Assembly (NCBI RefSeq): GCF_000004075.3
Contig: NC_026661.2
Span: 21,418,307 to 21,482,306 of the forward strand
DNA: 64,000 nucleotides
Direction of reading: 5' to 3'
DNA from: Cucumis sativus
Lineage: Eukaryota > Streptophyta > Magnoliopsida > Cucurbitales > Cucurbitaceae
Shown here piece after piece: positions 1 to 15,708 of this stretch (the first letter of the stretch is position 1; each line of letters starts with the position of its first letter). The translations under genes and the position numbers were made by a program. A model generated the notes under the pieces. That model was not told where the DNA came from. It searched no databases and was given only the letters and a program-made list of their open reading frames with translations.

Positions 1-791
1 AAAACGTGTACGTTTTAAAGTATATACTGATAGCATGTCGCACAATTCACAATTATATGTTTAATGTTGAACATTATTAAGAAAACAAAAAATATGAAAC
101 ATGAAACAGTTATCAAACATGTTTTCTATTTTTTTTTCTTCAAGAAACAAGAAAAAAAATAGATATCAACCATATTAATGTCTTTTGTTCTTAAAAAAAA
201 CGAATAACGATAAACAAAAACACAAAACATGAAGTAAAAACGTTACTGAACAAGCACTTAGTGACCGAAGTCGTTGTATCCTTTATATTTTTTTATTTTT
301 AAAAGCGTATGAATTTATTATCCAATTTTAAGACAAATGAGCAATTTTTCATATTCAAAATAAAATATAACAAAACTTACTGGTATTTTCAAGAGTGCTA
401 TAATATTATTATTGATCAAGTTGTATGTGATTATTGGCATGGGCCATAGATTTGAATGTGTCTAATACATATCATTACATTATATGATCTAAAACTATTT
501 AACCTATTAAATAATTTGCTACCCACATAGTCTTGTTAGGAGGGGTTGCAGTAATTAAATTTCAATGGTCTAATGTCTTCAATAATGCATTTATAATAAA
601 TAACAATAGTTGGTGCTTGAATCTTCGATCATATAGTTCAACAAACATAAAAAGTAAGACCATACTCTTAATTAAAATGAAGTTATTTATAGTTTCTTAC
701 CCTCGCTTGTTACATGTAATGTTTCGATCGATGCATCATAGTTGCCTTTTGTACTCAAAGTTATAAACCGTTACATTGAGTGCAACTCGAT

Positions 792-818
792 TATATATAT
801 ATATATATATATATATAT
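792..818. repeat. (TA)n microsatellite
   Basis: An uninterrupted alternating TA tract of about 13 units is visible directly. It lies in intergenic DNA and is likely to vary in length between accessions. Confidence 0.95.
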
Positions 819-2479
819 TCATTTTCTTTGTTGGTTGATTTAGACCTTAATTATATGGACATTTTCGTTTTGTGACTACAAATAGGTAACGAAAATGGAA
901 AGTAAGAAGATAGAACATAATGAGGTTATGGTTAAAACTGTAAGTACATTAAAAATAAAAAATAAAAATCACCCATTAAACGTAGCGATAGTTATTGTTA
1001 CATGGTAAAATTATTTTATAATTACAATTTTAAAGACGTAATTGCAACTTTATTTAACGAAAATGGATCGAACGTAGACAAATGGCCCACGTTTTGGCAA
1101 AACACATGGGACTCATATATTTAGCTATTGGAGGGTCCACGCATATGCTTAATGCATTGAATCTTCATGGATTAAAGTCCTACAAAATTACATTTTCTAA
1201 TAATCATACATTTTTCTTCTTCCGTTTACATTAATATTTCAAATGAGACCTAACAATTAACATAGTCGGTGCCCTTACATGTTAATTAATAATTAATATT
1301 GGTCTACCAAACCCCTTTATTCTATTTAAATACTTATTTCTTTCTCTATTTTCCAAAACTTTCTTAATATTGATGTTTATGAGTTCAGGATGTTTTTTTA
1401 ATTAAATCTACAAATAAAAGATATTTCTCTAATTAAATCTGATGATGAGATAAGCCTATGTTCGATTATTCTTCCTCTCATTAAGTATTACGTAGTCCTT
1501 AAATAATTATACCAATTATGAAACAATAGTCATATTTATGTTAACTTGGTGGTGTTGAGATCTGAATTATTTTATGAATCTAAAAACAACAAAATCAATA
1601 TGGGGCTAGATGATGTGAAGATAGGGAGGGAAAAAGTTGGGGTGGGGACACGAATCCTCTAATAACAAATTTTATTACGTTTGTCCTACACTTTATAAAA
1701 CAATCAATTATTCATTTGCTTTACTACTACTAGTACCAACATTGTTTTGGAAATATGTACTAAAAGCAAGATTGAAAGGTCGTATTTTGAGAGGTTTAGT
1801 ATATACTGATTAGCATTAACTAAATATGCGTTTACTTTGACAATTAAATTAAATTTTATATTGATACAATCCAATACTACGAGATAAACAATACACTATG
1901 TAACTTAAAAGTTTGAATACCCTGAATATGGTTTTAATTTAGGGTATTGTTTTCAAGTGGTTATGAAAAATTATCGTTATATATTATTTTTGTCCACGTT
2001 AAAGTAACATAAATATTAACTTTTTGTCGATGTCAAAATAGAAATGACGGAAAACTCACTTGAACTGTGACAACAATAAAATTATCCATTCATGAAAGAT
2101 ATGACATGAAAAACAAAGAAAAGTACGTTCCCGACCTCGCGCGGTGTCTGCCACTTAAAGTCTGTTGCCTAACCTTAGCTTCAACAGATGATTAAAGTAA
2201 GCTTTTGAAAAAGTAGATGAACTTTACATTTCATGACGCTATTGCCTTATTGTGTCTTTTATTTATAAATAAAGGACTTGACACTCTTCGAATATGACTT
2301 ATAATGTATGGTTTGGACTTCGGTACCTTGAATAGGCTAATGGGCTGGGTTCAACCTTTGCCTCCAAGGCCGAAGTGAGCCTATTGGGCCTCTCGGCCCA
2401 ATTTCTTCTATCGCCTTTTGTTTTGTAGTTCCTTTTGGCCCACTTCTTGCATTCTCGATTTATTATGAATTCACCCTTT

Positions 2480-2985
2480 GCCTCTTTCACGTTTTGTTTT
2501 GGTTCGGTTTGAAGCTAAAACCACACCAAACTGCAAAATACAAAAAAAAAATCCTATTTATAACTGAATTAAACCACTCATTTATCTCAAATCGAATTGA
2601 AATCGAACTGCTTATGCATAAATAAAAGTCCTACAAAGTTATAAACGTATATTAAATTAATTTATACAATAATTAAGTACAAGACATTTGAATTTCAAAC
2701 ATTGTCGACATTCTGCCTAATGCCTACAATATACAAAAATTTAAACGAATATAAGAAATATAAACATGATTTTTCCACTTTAATAATGAGAATAAATTGA
2801 TAAGAATTAAAACAAGGATTTGCGTGTTGGAGGGTGTCATTCTCGTCTCTCTATGTTGTTTAAGTTATATTTTCAATACCGTTTTATTAAAAATAAAACA
2901 GTTCGATTTAGTTTTAGAATCAGTTTAATGTCTTAATCGAACAGAACCACAAAGATTTAATTTAGACCATTCCTTTTCTAACTAT
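2480..2985 (-). mobile_element. Diverged copy of a 0.5 kb non-autonomous element (copy 2, minus orientation)
   Basis: Read on the minus strand, this stretch matches the element at 3578-4063 in the same order. The minus-strand 3' end around 2490-2540 carries the same 'gtttggtgyggttttagctt' block and the terminal 'ttttcac'-like sequence. The middle, around 2890-2960, shares the 'tcgaactgtt' and 'gtggttc' blocks. The other end appears truncated or too decayed to define. No open reading frame is present, so it is non-autonomous. Confidence 0.6.
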
Positions 2986-3439
2986 TTTTTTCAAATATCC
3001 TACTTGGACCCCTTGGTAGTATGGTACCTTTAATGTCTAAGAGCACATTAATATAAAGTTTTAGGAACAACAAATTGGAAAGAAAATAAAATATATTTTA
3101 TTATTGTTGTAATTTTTATAATTAGATAAAATTATCCCTTCACAACGATAGGGTAACACGTGGCACTAGTTGGATGGAATTGATTTAAAAACAATAAGAA
3201 TTGCAAATATTAAATTCGTAAAGAGAATTCAAAAAGTAAGTTCAAGGCGCCGTGTTCAAATTTGGCTCTAACAAAATAATAAATAATTTGGGAAGGAATT
3301 TTTCGGTAGTCGCGTGACTTGTTGTCCAAGTCATACACACATCCCTCATCAAATGCCAACTTTGCCCTTCTTTGCTTTATTAAATTTCCTCTTTCAAAAT
3401 ATAATTTAGTTTTTTTAAAAAGTAAAATTAAATAAAAAT

Positions 3440-4150
3440 AAAAGATAACTTAATTGATTTAAAAAAGAAAAATGGTAAAAAATAGTAAATTGAATAAAAT
3501 ATTTATAACATATAGCAAAATTTTTAAATTGTATAAATAATAAATATTGATAGCTACTTACATTAATAGATAGCAATGGAGGTGTTCATAAAATATTTGA
3601 AAACCGAATCGATTTGTCAAACCAAACCGAATTGAAACTGATTGCATGCGCTTCAGTGCGATTTGTGTTATGTTGAAACCATTTCTTACGTGGTTCGATT
3701 CAGTTTGGTTTAATGTTTTAAATCGATCTTAAAATCGAACTAAACAGTTCCATTTTAAAAAAATTAAATAAATTTAAAGAAATGTTCATAACAGTTTTGT
3801 TCTAAAACTCGGTGCTTTTGTGGCTTTAGATTGTTCGAGATTCAAAACAAAAAAGCAAATATTATCGAATTGATGATTTGAAGGCCTTCGATTATTCGAG
3901 ATTTAAACCAAACAGAAAATCGAACCGCATACGCAGTTTGATTTTGATTTGGTTTGACACAAACATGCAGTTCAGTTTGGTTTCATATGAGATTTTCTTT
4001 TGCATTTTGCGGTTTGGTGCGGTTTTAGCTTGAAATCGAACCAAACCGAATCGTGAAAACTCCTAGATAGCAATTGTCTATCCGTTTTTATTATTGGTAT
4101 CTATCAAAATTTTGTTATTACCCGTAAATATTTTATTTATTTATATATTT
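3440..4150. repeat. Old small AT-rich repeat, interrupted by a later insertion
   Basis: The flanks of the 3578-4063 insertion join into one sequence typical of the 'tagcaaattt...gatag...tatcaaaattttg' small repeat family found elsewhere in the window (for example near 25850, 28240 and 31430). The left part is 3465-3577 and the right part 4064-4150. The inner element therefore inserted into an existing copy. Confidence 0.5.
3578..4063. mobile_element. 486-bp non-autonomous element with 11-bp target duplication
   Basis: The element is flanked by perfect 11-bp direct repeats, tagatagcaat, at 3567-3577 and 4064-4074. Its ends are imperfect inverted repeats: it starts ggaggtgttca and ends gtgaaaactcc, whose complement is ggagttttcac. 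The interior is rich in 'aaccaaaccgaa' blocks in both orientations, giving it a fold-back character, and there is no coding frame. The short inverted ends plus target duplication indicate a cut-and-paste DNA transposon derivative. An 11-bp duplication is longer than the 8 bp of hAT and the usual 9-10 bp of Mutator, so the superfamily is left open. Confidence 0.65.
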
Positions 4151-5393
4151 TTAAAAATATCTCTTTAAAAATTAAATTCTTGAATTTCGTAAATTCAAAT
4201 ATATTGATAAGATTGTTTCGACTTTAATATATAATTATTTTCAAACAAAAAATAAAATCTATATTGAAAACGTCACGTAAGGACTTCATATTAAAAGAAA
4301 CGAAGAAAAAAACAATTGACAAAATTGGACTAAAAAATTAATTAGCAATCATGGCTAATGAATACAACTTAAATATTTACAAATAAAATATAACATAATT
4401 TTTTTTATCAACTTTTAACTCTCGTTTGAATTTTCTCCCCTATTTTTTTTTAAAGTAAAACTTACTTAATTAATTTCGTTTATAATGTTTTACCTTCTTA
4501 ATTAGCTAAATTGAAGAGATCAACAAAATTTTAAAAAGTTATTATTCTTTTATTATATTTATAAATATTTTTTAAAATTATTATATTTAAAAACAATTAT
4601 TTTAAAAGCTTGTTTTATTTTTGAATATTTAATAAAAAAAAAAAGATAGTAAACATAAAATCTAGACGTCAAAAGAGTATTTTATAAAATGAATTTTAAA
4701 AAACCAAAATAAAACATTGGTAGTATAATTCAAAAGTGAATTTAGCTAAACACAAATATAGCAAGTACTTTATATATCAAATGATAAAAAATTATCAACA
4801 TACGATATTGCAAAAATGGGTTGATAATTAGTTATAATTACGCATTTGGCCATTTTATAATTCTCTAAAAACATTATTATACCCTTAATTATTAATAAAG
4901 TTAGTAGGCCCTCTAATTTAACGATTTTTTATGGTCGAATTTTATTTGAGAAAACAAAGAGGAAAAACGAAAAAAACGAAAAACCGCCGTTCGCTTCGCG
5001 CGTCAGTTGATGTTAGAGAAATGGAAAACTGCCATTACAAAATCGAGATTCTAAAATCAGAGCGAAGGCGTGTGGTATGGAAGAAACTGGAATGGGTATC
5101 AATGGCGGAATGGAAGAGGAGAATGATGAGAAGAAGAACCGTTGCTTTTCCATCTGGGAATTAGATGCAATCTCTAAGTTAACGTTGCAATCCATGTGCG
5201 GCTCAAACACGACTTCGTCAGCTTCGACAGTGACAAAAGCATACGCGTGTACCTATGGAGGAACCTTCCTTTTCATCCGTCTTAATAAATTTCGACGCGG
5301 AAGTTCGAGCTCTGCTATTTCCAACCATTTTTGTCCTCTCTCTTCACCGGCTACACCACCAACTCTTCATACGTTTCTTCTTCAGTCTTGCTC

Positions 5394-10521
<5,128 letters not shown>

Positions 10522-13500
10522 GTTTCAAGACTTTCTGAAGCTCTAGGAACTCCTCCTGCGTATCAAAGGTGCAATCAATTTTCCTTACTTGGCAACTAAG
10601 ATATGTGTGTTATGTTTTTTTGGGTTAATGAATAATGTGAGGTTAGTTACCTAAACAGACAGTCTTTTTGTGCCCCAAATTTTGATTGTTCAGCTAATCA
10701 TCTTATCTTTAAAAGAAAATAAAAACAACAAAGCTGTTACAACCTACAGGCTAATTGTAAGGAAAGCGCACAATGGGAATCTCTACATTGAGATGATCCC
10801 TCGAAATCAGACTTTGCAATTACTCATTTCGGTTTGGGATCTGTGAGTCATAACCTTTTTAGCATCTCTTGAATAGGCAAGAAAACTTAGACCTTGTTTG
10901 GTTAACATAGTTCATCTCATTTTCTTACCATGATTAAACATCTTCATTAAGTACCAGACTTGAATTTTTGAACAAGTTTTGAAAACTATTACATTGGTAA
11001 AAAGTAAATAAAAAGACTAAAATTCAGAGTTGGAAGGAAGTATTTATAGACAACTTTCAAAAGCAGTCGGAACTTGAAAGGAGATTGCTCGACAGTCAAC
11101 ACAAGAGCGAGTTATATAGATAGAAATAGCAGTAGCTAAATTGAAGTAACTGAGCCATCTTGTGACATTGAACAAAACTTGGCCCAATCTAAAGTTGATG
11201 GATGAAAAAAGAAATTGGGAGTCATATTGACTCCTTAATTTCTAAAATATATACCATTTTCTTCAATCTGAATTATGAATTGTGAATTGTTTGTTTTTGG
11301 GGAGACAGAATATTAGAATATTCCATAGCATCATCAACCATATATGGCACTTGCTGCAAGCTTTACACTACATGTAGGGTTTACAATGTATGAAAGTTCA
11401 AATGATACCCTTACTTTTTTATAAAATTAATTTCTTCATTCACATCTTATGTTATGTTATTTTGTATTCATTATGATTTTGGGTTCCACTTGATATTAGA
11501 TTTGAGAAGCATCTAGGCAAAGTCAAATCTAATATCAAATGGTGGTGTCATTTCAAAGAGGGATCAGGCAACTGTTGCAATCGACTTTGAGGTTGGAAAA
11601 TAACGATAAGAGATTGACAAGAAAGTTTGTTGTTTTGCATAAAGGAGTTGTAAGAATGAAACTATTTTAATTAATAATTTAGCTATAGATCTTATATTAC
11701 TATTATTATTTGAATTTACATTGATAAGTAATTGATAATTTTCTTTGAATTTAAAAATATTTTTAAAATTAATAAAATAAATTAAAATATTTATTAGTTA
11801 TATCACAATTTTAAAAAATAGTAAAATAAATTAGAATATTTACTAGCTATATCAAAATAAATTAACATTGTCGTGTCACTTCTGTCCCTTGATAATTTTT
11901 GTTATATATGTATTGAGAATGGTAAGAAATGGTCAAATAGAAAAGCTATTTACTTATTAGGGTTTTTTATTTTTATAAAGTATAAATATTTTAGTTGAAA
12001 TATTTTTCTCATTTAATTTTATGTGACATACAAAGCCATCATACTCAATCATGGCGTTGAAATTATCAAAAGAAATAAGGCTCATTCATATTTCATCAAT
12101 TTCTCTCAAGCAATCCATTATCCCCCCAAAAAAAGAAAAACTAAAGTATCCAATGAGGCGTTTTAATTTAGAAAACAAATATTTTAAATTATATATATTT
12201 TTAAAAAAATTATAAATATATAAAATATCGTAATTTATTCGTGATTTGTAGTCTTATTTTGCTATATTTCAAAATAACCCTTTAATTTGAAAGTTTCGAT
12301 ACATTTTTTAAGTCTAACAAATTATAATAATTAAGTCTATAACATACATATTTTATTATTTACAAAAATGACAAAAAGATAAAATCCAATCTACACATAT
12401 AAAAGCTTACATTTGATTACTTTCGCTATATTTACAAAATCACAAACCTAAAAGATATTTTTGTAAAATACCTAAATTAATTTGTCATTCAAAACAATTT
12501 CGCTACTTATTTTATAACGAACAATAAATCGAACCAATATAAAAATCTCTTGAAAAAATAGTTTTTTCTTCAAAATTCTTTTCGATATATTTTGAGAGCA
12601 TTTTTAAATGCCCAAAATAAATAAAAGGAAGCTTACAAACTATAGTAAAATATATCAAAGGGTTTTGCCATCACAATAAATTTGCAATATTTTTTTTGTT
12701 TGTGGGTTTTATTAATACTGTTTTGGTGATGAAGATTGAATTGGATTATCCCATATGGTTTATTAAATATTATCATTTCAATCTCATTCATTAGGGCCTC
12801 TGACAGTTTAATGCAATACAAAATTTCGTTTTTCAGTAACGAATTTTCCATTCAAATAAACTAATCTAATATTTAATTATAAAGTGTCCAATTCCCAAAC
12901 AAAACAAATAAATAAATAAAAACCAAATTACATCCACTCATCTTCCATAAGCCGTAGTAACCAACCACCAAAGACAGAGAGAATTGTATAATAATAAAAG
13001 GAATTTTAAAAAAAATATAAGAAAATGACAAATATTTTGTATAATAATTTCGAAAATGGAAAAAAACTTCTAATAAAAACAAAAAATATTCCGAATAATA
13101 TATTGTAAATCTAAACTTAAGATTCTCTTATATGTACACGATAATTTGGTTATCCAATATCTCAACATTTTTTACTATCTTTTATATTTGACACAAACAA
13201 CCAAATAATCGTTTGAAAAAAATAGTAAAAAATAAATCTTTTATATTTCATACATAATCTCTTGTAAAAAAGAAGATTTGTTACATAGTCTTAATAGTTT
13301 GAAAAGAAAATAAAAATTGCAAATAACAGAGAAGAAATGAAAAGAATACAAACCTAAAATATTTTAAGAAATAATAAGCTTCATCGGCTTTTTTATTTTT
13401 GTTATACGAACAGTAAATATTTATAATCTTAAAAATATACTTCAAAATTTGTTGTATATTTTCATTTTCTCAATTATAGTCTTATATTTTCAATAAAATA

Positions 13501-14017
13501 TTAAAATTAGTCTTCACTCTTAGTTTAGGATTGATTTTTCAGATTATATATTAGCAAAATTTACAAAAAAATAAAAAATAAAAAATCATTATTATTATTT
13601 AACTAAATTTGGTAAAGATTAACTTTTGAGAGTTTAAATTTAAGATTCATTAAAAAGCATATCAACTAAAATTAGATAAACAAAATGTCTTATCGATTAA
13701 AATTGAATAAATTATAGATTGAAGATAAGCCCACATGGGCCCTCACATTACTATATGACATTAGATTTATATTTCATTTTATATTATAATGCTATATGAT
13801 GAGACTTACATTACCACTCTTCAATAATTGGAGTATTTTTTTTTTTAATCTCCAATACTTTATGCTCACAAAAAAGTTGGATATAACACTACTTCATATT
13901 CATCTCAAAGAGAGAGAGAAAAAAAAGCATTAAGTATATGAAACTTAAAGTGGAAATAGAAGAAAACAAATTAGAAAGTTCATTGTTCCACCTTCTTGTT
14001 TTTGTAGTCTCAAACTG
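10522..14017. other. Intergenic region downstream of AlaAT
   Basis: The first few hundred bases are probably AlaAT 3' UTR and terminator; an AATGAATAATGTG-like polyadenylation context lies near 10627. The rest is AT-rich with no supported gene. A near-perfect hairpin sits at 11490-11538 (listed separately). The last 120 bases before 14018 are purine/pyrimidine-rich and probably the leader of the next gene. Confidence 0.6.
11490..11538. repeat. Perfect 16-bp inverted repeat with 17-nt loop
   Basis: The left arm ttgatattagatttga (11490-11505) is exactly complementary to the right arm tcaaatctaatatcaa (11523-11538). Pairing extends outward through a 2-nt bulge (ccac against ggtgg). It lies about 1 kb after the AlaAT stop, beyond any likely transcript end. 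No function can be assigned. Confidence 0.85.
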
Positions 14018-14950
14018 ATGGCATTAACTTCTTCTTCTTCTTCTTCTTCTTCTTCTCTGAATTTCTCTCTTTTGAAAACTGGCCTTTCAGTTTCATTTAA
14101 GCCTATTACAAGAATTTGGATGGTTAAGCCTACAAGACTTCCTCTCAAGAATTCGTTTTCCCTGCGGATCAGATCTTCTATGAAGAACAAGGTCAACTTC
14201 TTCTCTTTTTTCCTGTTTTCTGTTTGATTTTCTTCATCATCTTTTCTCTCTCTTTCACATTCTTCTTTCCTATCTATATCTACTGGAGATTAACCGTCTA
14301 TACTTGACAAAGTACTTTAAAGTTTGAACCTGAGTCTAGAGGGACTAAACGATAGTTTTACCATTGGACTAGCTACAGTATGAAGAACATGTTGAGGGGA
14401 GCTTGAGCTGTTCTAGGTTTATACTATATCTGTCAATGCGTGCATACATACACGATTCGAGCTAATATATTCACTATTAGCGAATCAACTTGTTATAGTT
14501 ATTACAATGTTTATGCTTGTATGAATCATTAAATTCTAGAAATGTTAGAATTACTAAGTTTAACGATAAACTAACAGGTTTTCGAGGATCAGTCGGAAGG
14601 GGTGATCTGTTACGCAGACGAGAATGGGGAGATCATTTGCGAAGGATATGATGAGGGTCCTCGGTTTCATCAAAACGTTTCCGAAAAAGGAAACAATCAA
14701 AGGTAAATGAATCAACTATTCTAAAGCTGCCAATGTTCTGAAAAAAGAAAAAGTGAAAAAGGAAGCTGTAATACTGATATGTGTTATTGTTTTTTTGGTC
14801 ACAACTAGAGAGGCAGAGATTATTGATCTACTACTAAAACAAACTTGGATTCAACTAGGGAAAGGTGTTGGGGGAGAGCTGAGCCATGCTGAAAAAGAAG
14901 TAGCTGTTAGAAAAGACTTGAATATTAATGGCTTCAACTCCTTCTGCTAA
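14018..14950 (+). CDS. Small, probably plastid-targeted protein of unknown function (146 aa)
   Basis: Coding exons are 14018-14191, 14578-14702 and 14809-14950, with GT-AG junctions and closing phases. The N-terminus has nine consecutive serines (residues 5-13) and then a basic, Ser/Thr-rich stretch with almost no acidic residues up to about residue 58, which is the composition of a chloroplast transit peptide. The mature part is acidic and compact, with VICYADENGEIICEGYDEGP across the exon 1/2 boundary and a C-terminal EIIDLLLKQTW helix-like segment ending NGFNSFC. I do not recognise a named family. If the second splice donor (AG|GTAAAT at 14702) is not used, the frame ends at TAA 14704-14706 and the protein is 100 aa; the three-exon model is preferred because the third exon continues the frame with a good acceptor and a plausible sequence. 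A tRNA-like relic lies in intron 1. Confidence 0.75.
14322..14377 (-). repeat. tRNA-like (SINE-type) relic in intron 1
   Basis: On the minus strand a box-A-like tagctagtccaatggt (near 14360-14375) is followed about 30 nt later by a box-B-like ggttcaaac (14330-14322). This is the internal polymerase III promoter spacing of a tRNA gene or tRNA-derived SINE. The arms do not fold as an intact tRNA, so it is a relic. Confidence 0.45.
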
Positions 14951-15708
14951 TCTAAATATGGTTCATTCTTTTGGATCATATTCAAACATAAAGATGCTTC
15001 TACTTCCTATGTTCAGTGTAAAAAGACATTGTTTTAATTTGAGTAATTTTTAGTAGATCTACTTTCTTATGTATCTGAATCACTTCGCCCCAAAATTGGT
15101 ATGGCTAAAAATGTGTAATTTGTTATACTATGTTATAAATCGATAAATAAACAAAAAAGGGACAAAAATTTAAGTAGTTTACTCATGGTGTGTTAGTTTC
15201 GCTTAACGGATAGAGGGAGAAAAGTTCATATTACAATTAACAAAGCAACATCTTGTAACAATAACTTAGCAGCAGAAAGAAAGAATCCAGACATTAAGAT
15301 GAATGATTGAAGATTTAGTTTCATTGATGTTGGAACTGAAGTAACTTATCTTGTAAAGTACAACATATGGAGGTAATGTTTTTCTTTTTCTCTTTTTTTT
15401 GGAAGCAAAAGACGCTGATATGGGGAACAGAAGCTTTACATTGTGAATCTAACTACAGCACTACCTATTTTATACAAATATCTTAATCAAGAGGTTAACT
15501 AATATTGTACCTCCTTTCTTAATGGCTTTAGCAGCCTTCTTTCACACCTTCTAATGAATTCTCATCACCTCCTCTTGCTCTTCAACAATAATGGACCAAA
15601 AGAAAAAAGGGGGAAAAGAATCTACCTAAAAGAATCAATTTACTCAAGATAATAAACAAAATGTAAGAGGTTGTACTCTGAGATTCACTCACATCTATCT
15701 ACAACGTA
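14951..15708. other. Intergenic region between convergent genes
   Basis: The preceding plus-strand gene and the following minus-strand FAB1 gene converge here, so this 758-bp interval holds both 3' UTRs and terminators. No additional coding region was seen. Confidence 0.7.

Larger units (their letters stand above)
1..5076. other. AT-rich intergenic region upstream of alanine aminotransferase
   Basis: No coding region could be supported on either strand. The stretch is AT-rich with many homopolymer runs. It contains a TA microsatellite near 792-818 and two copies of a dispersed element, near 2480-2985 and at 3578-4063 (listed separately). Base composition becomes visibly less AT-rich from about 4970, just before the first gene, which fits a promoter/leader boundary. 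No protein-like reading frame of useful length was found; the short ORFs are chance. Confidence 0.7.
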
